Below are positions 1-6,344 of a stretch of 13,857 nt of DNA, in pieces. This stretch comes from Nitrospira sp. UBA6909 (lineage in GTDB: Bacteria > Nitrospirota > Nitrospiria > Nitrospirales > Nitrospiraceae). Location of the stretch: the NCBI GenBank assembly GCA_002451055.1, contig DKBD01000081.1:1692-15548 (forward strand). The letters are read 5' to 3'. Positions within the stretch are counted from its first letter, which is position 1; every line of letters begins with the position of its first letter. Below the pieces are notes generated by a model. The model was not told where the DNA came from, ran no database searches, and saw only the letters and a list, made by a program, of their open reading frames with translations. Both the position numbers and the translations under genes were made by a program.

Positions 1-1719
1 TTCCGCATGATCCTGGGGGAAGAATCACCGGACGAGGGCTCGATTCGAAAGCGGCCCCGGCTCAGGATCGGCTACCTGCCGCAGGAGCTCGAATCCATTC
101 CTGGAAAGACTGTCTTGGAGGCCACGCATCGCGACGAATATCCGGAGCACGAAGGCAAACGTATTCTCATGGGCCTCGGCTTCTCGGAGATCGACTTCGA
201 GCGGCCGATCGAAAAGCTCTCCGGCGGCTACCGCATGCGGGTCGCGCTGGCGCATCTGCTGTTGTCGAATCCCGACGTGCTGATGCTGGACGAGCCGACG
301 AACCACCTGGACAAGCCGACCCAACGCTGGTTCGAACAGTTCCTTCTGAATTCCAACATGACGCTGCTGATCATTAGTCACGACACGGCCTTTCTCGATC
401 AGGTCGTGACGCACATCTGGGAACTGCGGCACCACAAGATCCAGGAATACCGCGGCAACTACTCTAAATTCAAAGAACTCAGGGCGGAGCGCGATGCGCA
501 ACTCCAGGCTTCGGCGACCCGGCAGCAGAAGGAAGTGGCTCGCGTGCAGAAATTCGTCGACCGGTTCCGCTACCAGGCCAACAAGGCTAGCCAGGTGCAG
601 TCCCGCATCAAGCAGCTGGAGAAGGTCAAGATGATCGAGGTCCAGCGCGATCCAAAGCGGGTAAAATTCCGCTTCCCGACGCCCGACGCGAGCGGACGAC
701 AGGTGCTCGACCTCGTCGGCATCGGCAAGCGCTACGGGGAAAAGGTAGTCTACGAATCACTCCATTTTTCCCTGGAACGCGGCCAACGCATCGCTCTGGT
801 CGGCGAAAACGGCGCGGGCAAGAGTACGCTCTTGAAAATGCTCGCGGGCGCCCTACCGCCTGATTCAGGCACCCGAACCGTGGGGCACGGGGTGACCTTG
901 CATTACTTTGCCCAGCATCAGGCGGAAACGTTGAATCCCGAGCACACGATTCTGGAATCGCTCGATGAAGTCACCAAGTACGCGGAGATGAATTTCCTGC
1001 GTGGCATCGCCGGAGCCTTCCTCTTCACCGGCGAGGAGCAGAAGAAACCGATTAAGGCGCTCAGCGGCGGGGAGCGGAACCGGGTCGCGCTGGCCCGCAT
1101 GCTGGTCGAACCGGCCAACACGCTGCTCCTGGATGAGCCGACCAACCATCTGGACCCCGCATCAGTAGATGTGCTGACCGACGCGCTGGCCCAGTTTCCC
1201 GGGACGATCGTCTTCATTTCCCATGACCCGACATTCCTCACGAGAATCGCCACCCGCGTGGTGGAGATTGAGGACGGGCAAGCCCGGAATTTTATCGGCG
1301 ACTATGAATACTATCTGTGGAAAAAGGCCCAGGAGTTCGAATCGATCAAAGAAACCAAGGAGGAGCTCGATGGAAAGCCTCAGGCCAAGTCCTCGGCTCC
1401 CACACGGGCGATGGCGCATCAAACTCAAGTTCCCTCAAAGGAATCAGGCGGCGACCGTCGAGACTTGACGAAAACTCATGCCCGCTTGGAAAAGCAAGTG
1501 TCCCGTGCGGAATCCGAGATCGCGGAGCTCGAAAACAAAGTGAAGACTCGGGAGACCGAATTAGCCGACCCCGCACTGTACAAGGAATTCGGGAAATGGA
1601 ACGTCCTGCACCAGGAGCAGGACGGCTGGAAGCGCGACCTTGAGCGACTGAACGCTCGCTGGGAATCGCTCTCGGCCGAATTGGAAGAGGTGAAGCAAAA
1701 ACTGGGGGCGTTACGCTAG
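1..1719 (+). CDS. ABC-F family ATPase, YheS-like (5' truncated)
   Basis: This is a soluble tandem ATP-binding cassette protein of the ABC-F class; such proteins act on the ribosome rather than in transport. The reading frame is open from base 1 and begins Phe-Arg before the first Met at 7, so the true start and the first Walker A lie outside the window. Counting from the Met at 7: first signature LSGGY at 71-75 and Walker B with DEPTNHLD at 91-101. The inter-domain linker (about 145-215) carries basic FRYQANKASQVQSR-type sequence, as in YheS/ABCF3 proteins. The second domain has Walker A GENGAGKST at 266-274, LSGGE at 352-356 and LLLDEP at 373-378, followed by a switch His in ISHDP. The last ~75 residues are charged and predicted coiled coil. 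Both Walker B glutamates are present, so ATPase activity is expected. YheS-like is my best subfamily guess; Uup is the alternative because of the C-terminal coiled coil. Confidence 0.93.
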   Translation, partial: FRMILGEESPDEGSIRKRPRLRIGYLPQELESIPGKTVLEATHRDEYPEHEGKRILMGLGFSEIDFERPIEKLSGGYRMRVALAHLLLSNPDVLMLDEPTNHLDKPTQRWFEQFLLNSNMTLLIISHDTAFLDQVVTHIWELRHHKIQEYRGNYSKFKELRAERDAQLQASATRQQKEVARVQKFVDRFRYQANKASQVQSRIKQLEKVKMIEVQRDPKRVKFRFPTPDASGRQVLDLVGIGKRYGEKVVYESLHFSLERGQRIALVGENGAGKSTLLKMLAGALPPDSGTRTVGHGVTLHYFAQHQAETLNPEHTILESLDEVTKYAEMNFLRGIAGAFLFTGEEQKKPIKALSGGERNRVALARMLVEPANTLLLDEPTNHLDPASVDVLTDALAQFPGTIVFISHDPTFLTRIATRVVEIEDGQARNFIGDYEYYLWKKAQEFESIKETKEELDGKPQAKSSAPTRAMAHQTQVPSKESGGDRRDLTKTHARLEKQVSRAESEIAELENKVKTRETELADPALYKEFGKWNVLHQEQDGWKRDLERLNARWESLSAELEEVKQKLGALR

Positions 1720-2108
1720 ACGGGGGCCCTGAGGGTTTCCTCAAGATAGTAATAAAGCCAACGGTTCTTGTCTTTCGTTACGACTTCGTCCCACACGACC
1801 CCGATCAAGAATCCCTTCTTTTCCCAGGGCTTGACCCAGGCCACGGTCCCATCCAACTTTTCCTGCTGTTCAACCTGATCCGAATCCAAGAACGCAAGCG
1901 ACACCGTCACCTTGTCATTCGGAGCAAAACGGTCTTTGATGTGCAGGCCGGCCCCGATTCTATTCACATTGTCCAAGACGGCCGTGCAAGCCCGGCCCCC
2001 GTTCTTCGGAGCCACCAGCGCAGAACCGACCAGCGTGGCGCGGACGAACTTACGACGCTCGCTCGCCGCCGCCAGAATCGCCGATGGTTTTGTTTCGCCT
2101 CGCTTCAT
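1716..2108 (-). CDS. PilZ domain protein
   Basis: This is a 130-aa single-domain protein with the two c-di-GMP-binding signatures of PilZ: an RxxxR-type motif (RRKFVR, residues 18-23) and an NxNxxGxG element (47-54) where the usual form is D/N-x-S-x-x-G. The Ser-to-Asn change could alter ligand affinity, so binding is inferred rather than certain. The rest is beta-strand-rich, as expected for a PilZ barrel, with a C-terminal helix (NRWLYYYLEE). No output domain is attached, so it would act through a partner. The ATG at 2108 is the only start upstream of the RxxxR motif. It has no convincing Shine-Dalgarno sequence and lies just after a promoter-like sequence, suggesting a leaderless message. 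The gene lies 51 bp downstream of rarA on the same strand. Its TAG overlaps the ABC-F TAG tail to tail at CTAG (1716-1719). Confidence 0.85.
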   Translation of the reverse strand: MKRGETKPSAILAAASERRKFVRATLVGSALVAPKNGGRACTAVLDNVNRIGAGLHIKDRFAPNDKVTVSLAFLDSDQVEQQEKLDGTVAWVKPWEKKGFLIGVVWDEVVTKDKNRWLYYYLEETLRAPV

Positions 2109-2116
2109 ACGGCCTA

Positions 2117-2144
2117 AGTATAACCGATTAGAAAGGATTGTAAA
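2117..2144 (-). promoter_or_regulatory. Sigma70-type promoter of the PilZ gene, possibly leaderless
   Basis: On the minus strand TTTACA (2139-2144) is followed by a 16-bp spacer and TATACT (2117-2122); each box matches the consensus at 5 of 6 positions. Only 8 bases separate the -10 box from the ATG at 2108, so initiation 6-9 bases downstream of the -10 would fall at or next to the start codon. It lies in the rarA-pilZ gap, so PilZ may be expressed independently of rarA. Confidence 0.5.
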
Positions 2145-2149
2145 CCACC

Positions 2150-2173
2150 AAAATCGGCCCTATGGTCGATTTT
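2150..2173. other. Short inverted repeat overlapping the rarA stop codon
   Basis: The 7-bp arms AAAATCG and CGATTTT flank a centre that also pairs partly (10 bp including one G-U on the plus-strand RNA, loop CUAU). The rarA stop codon lies inside it. On the minus strand the 3' arm ends in only four T, so termination would be weak. It could be a modest terminator or mRNA 3'-end structure for rarA; chance is also possible. Confidence 0.3.
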
Positions 2174-3455
2174 TCGGCCTGTAATATTGCCGGCCTTTCA
2201 ATGGCTCAGGGAGATGGGTCTGTTCGGTCTTGGCTTGGGGGTCGTCATGGACATAGCGGTAACCTTGCCCATACCCCAGCTCCTTCATAAGTCCTGTGAC
2301 GGCGTTTCGAAGATGGAGCGGAACCCCAAGATTTCCATAGGCTTTGGCATCTCGAAGCGCCTCCACAATCCCGACGTAGGAGGCGTTGTCTTTGGGCCGC
2401 GAGGCAAGATAAGTCGTTCCATGGGCGAGGGAGATTTGGGCCTCGGGCAATCCCACGAATTGCACGGCCTGCGCCACGGCCATGGCTACGACGAGAGCCG
2501 ACGGATCGGCGTTCCCGATGTCTTCTGAGGCGAAGATCACCATCCTCCGGGCGATGAACTTGGGGTCCTCCCCCGCTTCCAACATGCGAGCCAGCCAGTA
2601 GAGCGCTCCGTTCGGATCGGAGTCCCGCAAGCTTTTAATGTAGGCGGAGACGACATTGTAATGTTCTTCACCCGACTTGTCGTAACGAAGCGACTGCCTG
2701 CCCAACGCCGTGTCCAGCTGAGGCTGATCGATCAGGCGCGAACCGTCCGGTCCCGCCGGCGTCTGCGTCACCACGAATTCCAACGCCGTGAGCAACGCCC
2801 GCGCATCGCCGTTCGCGAACGCCATCAGCCGTTGTCTGGCGTCTGCTGAGAATTGGGCATTCCATGTTCCGAGCCCTTTTTCGATATCCATGAGCGCCCG
2901 GTCAAGCACCTGCCCCAGTGCGTCTGGGGAAAGAGGCTTGAGCACGACGACGAGCGCGCGCGACAGGAGCGGGCTGATGACCTCGAAGGAGGGATTCTCT
3001 GTGGTCGCCCCTACTAGAATGACGGTTCCCCGTTCCACATGGGGGAGAAATGCATCTTGTTGGGCTTTGTTGAACCGGTGGATTTCATCGACGAAGAGGA
3101 TCGTCCGGCGCCCGTTGAACGCCCGACGTTGCTCGGCCGATTTGATGATCTCCCGTAACTCCGGAATGCCTCCGGTCACGGCCGAGAACGAGACAAATTG
3201 GGATTTCGTGTGCCGGGCGATCAGGTGAGCCAGCGTCGTCTTTCCTGCACCAGGCGGTCCCCAAAAGATGACCGAGGAGAGTCGGTCTGTTTCAATGGCT
3301 CGCCGCAAGGGCCGGTCCGGTGCGGTGATGTCATTCTGCCCAACAAAATCCTCAAACCGGCTCGGTCGCATCCGCTCGGCCAGGGGAGCGCCATCTACGT
3401 TCTCACGCTCCGGCGAATCAAATAGGCCCGGGATGGAATCATGATGGCTCGGCAT
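2160..3455 (-). CDS. rarA: Replication-associated recombination protein A (RarA/MgsA) AAA+ ATPase
   Basis: This 431-aa AAA+ clamp-loader-like ATPase belongs to the RarA/MgsA (eukaryotic WRNIP1) family, which acts at stalled replication forks. The N-terminal region carries the family phrase RPSRFEDFVGQ (30-40). Walker A GPPGAGKT is at 66-73, Walker B ILFVDEIH at 119-126, sensor-1 GATTENPS at 149-156, and the SPLLSRA stretch with the candidate arginine finger R166 follows. The C-terminal half has the family-typical region beginning RDSDPNGALYW and continuing through FASEDIGNADPSAL, which belongs to the tetramerisation part. I chose the ATG at 3455 because GAGGA sits 5 bases upstream and length then matches the family. 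An upstream in-frame start at 3521 would add 22 residues unlike the family. The gene is transcribed divergently from the alpha/beta hydrolase and reads toward the PilZ gene. All key residues are intact. Confidence 0.95.
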   Translation of the reverse strand: MPSHHDSIPGLFDSPERENVDGAPLAERMRPSRFEDFVGQNDITAPDRPLRRAIETDRLSSVIFWGPPGAGKTTLAHLIARHTKSQFVSFSAVTGGIPELREIIKSAEQRRAFNGRRTILFVDEIHRFNKAQQDAFLPHVERGTVILVGATTENPSFEVISPLLSRALVVVLKPLSPDALGQVLDRALMDIEKGLGTWNAQFSADARQRLMAFANGDARALLTALEFVVTQTPAGPDGSRLIDQPQLDTALGRQSLRYDKSGEEHYNVVSAYIKSLRDSDPNGALYWLARMLEAGEDPKFIARRMVIFASEDIGNADPSALVVAMAVAQAVQFVGLPEAQISLAHGTTYLASRPKDNASYVGIVEALRDAKAYGNLGVPLHLRNAVTGLMKELGYGQGYRYVHDDPQAKTEQTHLPEPLKGRQYYRPKNRP

Positions 3456-3479
3456 GCGGATCCTCGACGATGCTCGGAT

Positions 3480-3508
3480 TCTATACGCCTCCTCCTCATC
3501 GGCGCAAA
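3480..3508 (-). promoter_or_regulatory. Candidate rarA promoter
   Basis: Minus-strand TTTGCG (3503-3508), a 17-bp spacer and TATAGA (3480-3485) would start transcription about 18 nt before the rarA ATG. The -10 is moderate and the -35 poor. It is supported mainly by position in the short divergent region between rarA and the hydrolase. I found no convincing plus-strand promoter for the hydrolase in the same gap. Confidence 0.3.
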
Positions 3509-3584
3509 CTCGTCCGCCCACTCTTGACGCAGCCGCAAGCCAGTGTTACGGATGTCCCAGAACTTCGTACCCGACAGAGAACAA

Positions 3585-4391
3585 ATGAACATCCAGGTAA
3601 ACGGTATTACACTGGCCTACAGCGACAGAGGAACCGGACTTCCCCTTGTGTTTCTCCATGCCTTTCCGCTCAACCGCGCCATGTGGACGCCGCAGGCCGA
3701 CGCGCTCTCGTCACGGTTCCGAGTCATCACGGTCGATCTGCGTGGCCATGGGGAGTCGGACGCTCCGCTCTGGTACTACACGCTCGATCAGGCCGCGGAG
3801 GATGTGCGGGCCTTGCTGGATCACCTGTCGATCGGACAGGCGGTGCTCATCGGGCTCTCGATGGGCGGTTACATTCTTTTTGCGTTCCACCGTAAGTATG
3901 CCGACCGCGTGAAGGGTTTGGTACTCGCTGATACAAGGGCACAGGCGGATACGGCGGAAGGAAAAGAGGCCCGCTTTCAGATGGCTCAAGTCGCCTACAG
4001 GAAGGGTACGGGCGCAATCGCCGACATGATGATCCCGAAACTCCTCTCCTCCGGGACCGTCGACCGGAGACCGGATCTTGTCCAAACCGTGCGCGCCATG
4101 ATCGAAGGCAATGAAGTCAGCGGCATCGCGGGGGACTTGATGGCGATGGCCGAACGGGCCGATTCGATTCCGTTCTTAGGGGCGATCGCCTGCCCCGTTC
4201 AGATTGTCGTGGGCGAACTGGACCAAGCCACCCCGCCTTCCGATGCGAAACTCATGGCCGACCGGATTCCCGGCTCCCGTTTGACCGTCATTCCCAACGC
4301 CGCGCATCTGGCCAATCTTGAGCAGCCGGATGCCTTCACTCGCATCGTGCGGGATTTTGCGTCAGACCTGGCAGGAGAGGGGAACGGTTGA
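3585..4391 (+). CDS. Alpha/beta hydrolase
   Basis: This is a 268-aa cytoplasmic alpha/beta-hydrolase-fold enzyme with no signal peptide. The fold landmarks are in order: oxyanion-hole region FLHAFPLN (23-30), VDLRGHGESD (50-59), nucleophile elbow GLSMGG (90-95, Ser92), acid GELDQATP (210-217, Asp213) and catalytic His241 in NAAHLANLEQPDAF. This layout resembles enol-lactonases such as PcaD, epoxide-hydrolase-like esterases and BioH-type carboxylesterases; the substrate cannot be read from sequence. The ATG at 3585 is chosen because homologous folds begin with a short MxIxVNGI strand; AGAGA lies about 5 nt upstream. In-frame GTG at 3543 or ATG at 3552 would add 14 or 11 residues with no better ribosome site. 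It is a single-gene unit, divergent from rarA and convergent with folE (18 bp between stops). Confidence 0.9.
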   Translation: MNIQVNGITLAYSDRGTGLPLVFLHAFPLNRAMWTPQADALSSRFRVITVDLRGHGESDAPLWYYTLDQAAEDVRALLDHLSIGQAVLIGLSMGGYILFAFHRKYADRVKGLVLADTRAQADTAEGKEARFQMAQVAYRKGTGAIADMMIPKLLSSGTVDRRPDLVQTVRAMIEGNEVSGIAGDLMAMAERADSIPFLGAIACPVQIVVGELDQATPPSDAKLMADRIPGSRLTVIPNAAHLANLEQPDAFTRIVRDFASDLAGEGNG

Positions 4392-4409
4392 CAGGATGAC
4401 CACGGGCCA

Positions 4410-5057
4410 TCAGTCCGAGTCACCCACACTGGTTTTCTGAATCAGCTTCAGGAATTCCAGGCGGGTTTGGGGCTGGCTCCGAAACGCTCCGAGCATGGAA
4501 CTGGTGACGGCCACCGTGTTCTGCTTCTCCACTCCACGCATCATCATGCAGAGGTGCCGGGCCTCCACAACGACACCCACCCCGTTCGCATTCAGTTTCG
4601 CGCTCAGGGTTTCGGCAATCTGGACGGTGAGCCGCTCTTGAACTTGGAGACGCCTGGCGAATGTATCGACGATGCGGGGAATCTTGCTCAGGCCCACGAC
4701 TTTCCTGTTTGGTAAATACCCAACATGGACCTTGCCGAAGAACGGCAGCATATGGTGCTCGCACATGCTGAAGAAATCGATGTCTTTCACAATGACCATC
4801 TCGTCGTACTGGATGGGGAACAGCGCGCCGTTCAGAAGATGGTCGATGTTCCGCTGATAGCCCTGGGTCATGAAGGACAGGGCTTTGGCAACCCGTTCTG
4901 GTGTCTTGAGCAAGCCGTTCCTGCTGGGCTTTTCACCAAGCGCTATCAACATTTGGGTGACCAGCGACTGCAAGACCTCCCCATCAGGGGGCTGCCCGCT
5001 TCCTCCCGCGTCCTCAACCGACCTTCCGCGTCTCCCAGCCTTTCCCTTCTTAGCCAC
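4410..5057 (-). CDS. folE: GTP cyclohydrolase I (type IA)
   Basis: GTP cyclohydrolase I converts GTP to 7,8-dihydroneopterin triphosphate and formate, the entry step to folate, queuosine and tetrahydropterins. The 215-aa product contains the full type IA core: [21 protein letters not shown] with zinc ligand Cys99 and nearby His101/His102, then [19 protein letters not shown] and [10 protein letters not shown], and finally [12 protein letters not shown] with Cys170 (numbered from the GTG start). The start is set at GTG 5057 because a perfect AGGAGG (5063-5068) lies 5 bases upstream. The ATG at 5090 has no ribosome site and would overlap the preceding gene much more. The first ~25 residues are basic and probably disordered. 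The start overlaps the upstream PTPS gene by 8 nt, so translational coupling is likely and the two products probably act in one pathway. Confidence 0.95.
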   Translation of the reverse strand: MAKKGKAGRRGRSVEDAGGSGQPPDGEVLQSLVTQMLIALGEKPSRNGLLKTPERVAKALSFMTQGYQRNIDHLLNGALFPIQYDEMVIVKDIDFFSMCEHHMLPFFGKVHVGYLPNRKVVGLSKIPRIVDTFARRLQVQERLTVQIAETLSAKLNANGVGVVVEARHLCMMMRGVEKQNTVAVTSSMLGAFRSQPQTRLEFLKLIQKTSVGDSD

Positions 5058-5478
5058 GCGCCCCTCCTCTGGCTTGAGACGAACCAGCATATTCGAAGTA
5101 GTTGTCTCTCGTCTCGATGACGCCGACCTTTTCAAGCCTGCCCGCCATCAACTTCGATTCCAGCAAATCCCAGATCAATTTCACAAGATTTTCACCGGTG
5201 GTCGTCCGTTCAGCGAACTCAGGATCGCAATTGAGATCCTGATGGTCGAACCGCCTGACGACGGTTTCGTTCACCGTTCGATCGAGGCGCTCAAGATCCT
5301 GGGCCTCCTCGATCCCGCTGCTTTTGACCGTGACTAGCACCACATAGTTGTGGCCATGGCCGTTCAGGTTGTTACATTTCCCGAACGCGGCTTGATTCTC
5401 TTCCTGCGTCAGGCGATCGCTGTGAAGGCGGTGGGCAGCGCAGAACCGATAGCGTCTGGTCACCGTCCCCTGGGACAT
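5050..5478 (-). CDS. 6-pyruvoyl-tetrahydropterin synthase / QueD family protein (CX5HGH type)
   Basis: This is a 142-aa COG0720 enzyme that acts on dihydroneopterin triphosphate, the product of the downstream folE. Zinc ligands His16 (CAAHRLH), His41 and His43 (NGHGHNY) are visible. The catalytic Cys35 lies in [10 protein letters not shown], and the Asp78/His79 pair in RRFDHQDLN plus Glu122 in VIETRDN complete the site. Spacing from Cys35 to HGH is CX5HGH, the arrangement of animal 6-pyruvoyl-tetrahydropterin synthase, whereas QueD proteins such as that of E. coli have CX3HGH (KCGRLHGH). The family call is firm; the exact product (6-pyruvoyl- versus 6-carboxy-tetrahydropterin) is inference. 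ATG 5478 is preceded by GGAGG about 11 nt and a G-run about 2 nt upstream. It lies only 27 bp after a terminator hairpin. Confidence 0.92.
   Translation of the reverse strand: MSQGTVTRRYRFCAAHRLHSDRLTQEENQAAFGKCNNLNGHGHNYVVLVTVKSSGIEEAQDLERLDRTVNETVVRRFDHQDLNCDPEFAERTTTGENLVKLIWDLLESKLMAGRLEKVGVIETRDNYFEYAGSSQARGGARG
5063..5068 (-). promoter_or_regulatory. Shine-Dalgarno site that fixes the folE start
   Basis: A perfect AGGAGG on the minus strand sits 5 nt before GTG 5057, inside the last codons of the upstream PTPS gene. It is the main reason for preferring the GTG start over the upstream ATG at 5090. Confidence 0.7.
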
Positions 5479-5505
5479 TTCCCCCGTCGCCTCCGTTAAG
5501 AAGAA

Positions 5506-5542
5506 AAGCCAGGATCACTCGTTTCTCGAGCAACCCTGGCTT
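5506..5542 (-). terminator. Intrinsic terminator after the Fe-S carrier gene, also in front of the pterin operon
   Basis: The perfect 8-bp arms AAGCCAGG (5506-5513) and CCTGGCTT (5535-5542) enclose a second 4-bp stem CTCG/CGAG. On the minus strand the structure runs directly into TTTTCTTCTT, a proper U-rich tail. It lies about 50 bp past the Fe-S carrier stop and 27 bp before the PTPS ATG. It should end the upstream transcript, or act as an attenuator if the pterin promoter lies upstream of it. Confidence 0.75.
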
Positions 5543-5593
5543 CGTCAATCATGCTCTGTAGTCGGCATTCGCCGCAAAATTCCGCGACGCCCC

Positions 5594-5914
5594 TTAGGAA
5601 CTGAATGAGCTACCGCAGCCGCAGGTCGTTTTGGCTTGGGGATTCTTAATGGAAAACCCAGAGCCTTGAACGCTGTCCACGTAATCGACTTCCGCCCCCT
5701 GGAGCAAGGGAGCACTCTGTGAATCCATGATGACCTTCACGTCACCCATTTCGACGACCGTATCATCTTCGGCCATCTTGGATTCAAAGGCCATTCCGTA
5801 TTGATAGCCATGGCACCCACCGCCGCGGACATACACACGCAACCCAACCACATCCTTCTCCTCGGCCATCAGCTCTCTGATCTTCTGTTCCGCCACCTGT
5901 GTAATTGTTACCAT
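5594..5914 (-). CDS. A-type iron-sulfur carrier protein (IscA/ErpA family)
   Basis: This 106-aa HesB/IscA-family protein receives Fe-S clusters from the scaffold and delivers them to apo-proteins. The three family cysteines are present: Cys34 in GGGCHGYQYG, and Cys98 and Cys100 in the C-terminal TTCGCGSSF motif, which follows GFSIKNPQA. Its length is normal for ErpA/IscA. The ATG at 5914 is chosen because AGGAGG (5924-5929) lies 9 nt upstream; an in-frame start at 5953 would place the N-terminus inside the promoter region. It has its own promoter upstream and a terminator downstream, so it can be monocistronic. No clear terminator follows the ferredoxin gene, so read-through from nuoF-fdx is possible. 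The neighbourhood (a [4Fe-4S] flavoprotein and a [2Fe-2S] ferredoxin) suggests these as clients. IscA versus ErpA cannot be decided here. Confidence 0.94.
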   Translation of the reverse strand: MVTITQVAEQKIRELMAEEKDVVGLRVYVRGGGCHGYQYGMAFESKMAEDDTVVEMGDVKVIMDSQSAPLLQGAEVDYVDSVQGSGFSIKNPQAKTTCGCGSSFSS

Positions 5915-5967
5915 TATCGTCTTCCTCCTCTTGTCACAAGATCCCCAACCCACGGACCCTATTTCTC

Positions 5968-5995
5968 AGTGTAACACCTCTCTACCGAATATCAA
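5968..5995 (-). promoter_or_regulatory. Promoter of the A-type Fe-S carrier gene
   Basis: Minus-strand TTGATA (5990-5995, 5 of 6 matches), a 16-bp spacer and TACACT (5968-5973, 4 of 6) lie in the 102-bp gap between ferredoxin and the carrier gene. Transcription would begin near 5961, giving a ~47-nt leader that contains the AGGAGG ribosome site. Confidence 0.5.
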
Positions 5996-6016
5996 CACCC
6001 GCTTTCTATCGTTTTC

Positions 6017-6328
6017 TCAACCAGGAACCTCCCACTTGCTTGTCGGAACGCGCACGACGACGTCTCCCAGCACCCGTGCCTGACAGGCCAATCGGTGCCG
6101 TGGTTCGCTCAGCGATTCGCGATCCAGCAAATCCTGTTCGTCAAAATCGATCTCGGAGAGATGTTCCATCCCCGCCTGGACCTCGACCCGACAGGTGGTG
6201 CAGGAGGCATTGCCCCCGCAGTCGTGATTCAAGGGGAGACCGACGACTTTCGCCGCATCGAGAAGCGAAGTGTTGACTTCCACCTCTCCGGTCCTTTCTC
6301 CGCAATACAGGAAGGTCACCCGCGGCAT
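6017..6328 (-). CDS. [2Fe-2S] ferredoxin
   Basis: This 103-aa ferredoxin has the CX5CX2C...C pattern for one [2Fe-2S] cluster: Cys37, Cys43 and Cys46 in DCGGNASCTTC, and Cys82 in HRLACQARV. The closing stretch ARVLGDVVVRVP matches the Fdx/adrenodoxin-like class. ATG 6328 has AGGAG 6 nt upstream (6335-6339); an in-frame start at 6361 would overlap the nuoF-like gene and has poorer support. It begins 16 bp after the nuoF-like stop codon, so the two genes form a transcriptional unit. The most economical reading is that the ferredoxin is the electron partner of the NuoF-like flavoprotein. An alternative is the ferredoxin of Fe-S assembly, given the IscA-family gene next to it, but no IscS, IscU or HscA/B gene is in the window. 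Confidence 0.92.
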   Translation of the reverse strand: MPRVTFLYCGERTGEVEVNTSLLDAAKVVGLPLNHDCGGNASCTTCRVEVQAGMEHLSEIDFDEQDLLDRESLSEPRHRLACQARVLGDVVVRVPTSKWEVPG

Positions 6329-6344
6329 CACGCTCTCCTGAACA

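Noticed and set aside
1..60. Loss of the first Walker A in the ABC-F ATPase as a mutation
   Set aside because: The frame is open to base 1 and the residues seen are those that normally follow Walker A, so the window edge explains the absence.
3456..3521. N-terminal extension of RarA to a start at 3521
   Set aside because: The added 22 residues are unlike the family, and the ATG at 3455 has a good ribosome site 5 nt upstream.
5091..5135. Longer FolE N-terminus starting at 5135 or 5090
   Set aside because: No ribosome site fits these starts and both extend further into the PTPS gene; GTG 5057 has a perfect AGGAGG at 5 nt.
5479..5593. preQ1 or tetrahydrofolate riboswitch upstream of the pterin genes
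   Set aside because: The region shows one terminator-like hairpin and none of the conserved loops of those riboswitch classes that I can recognise.
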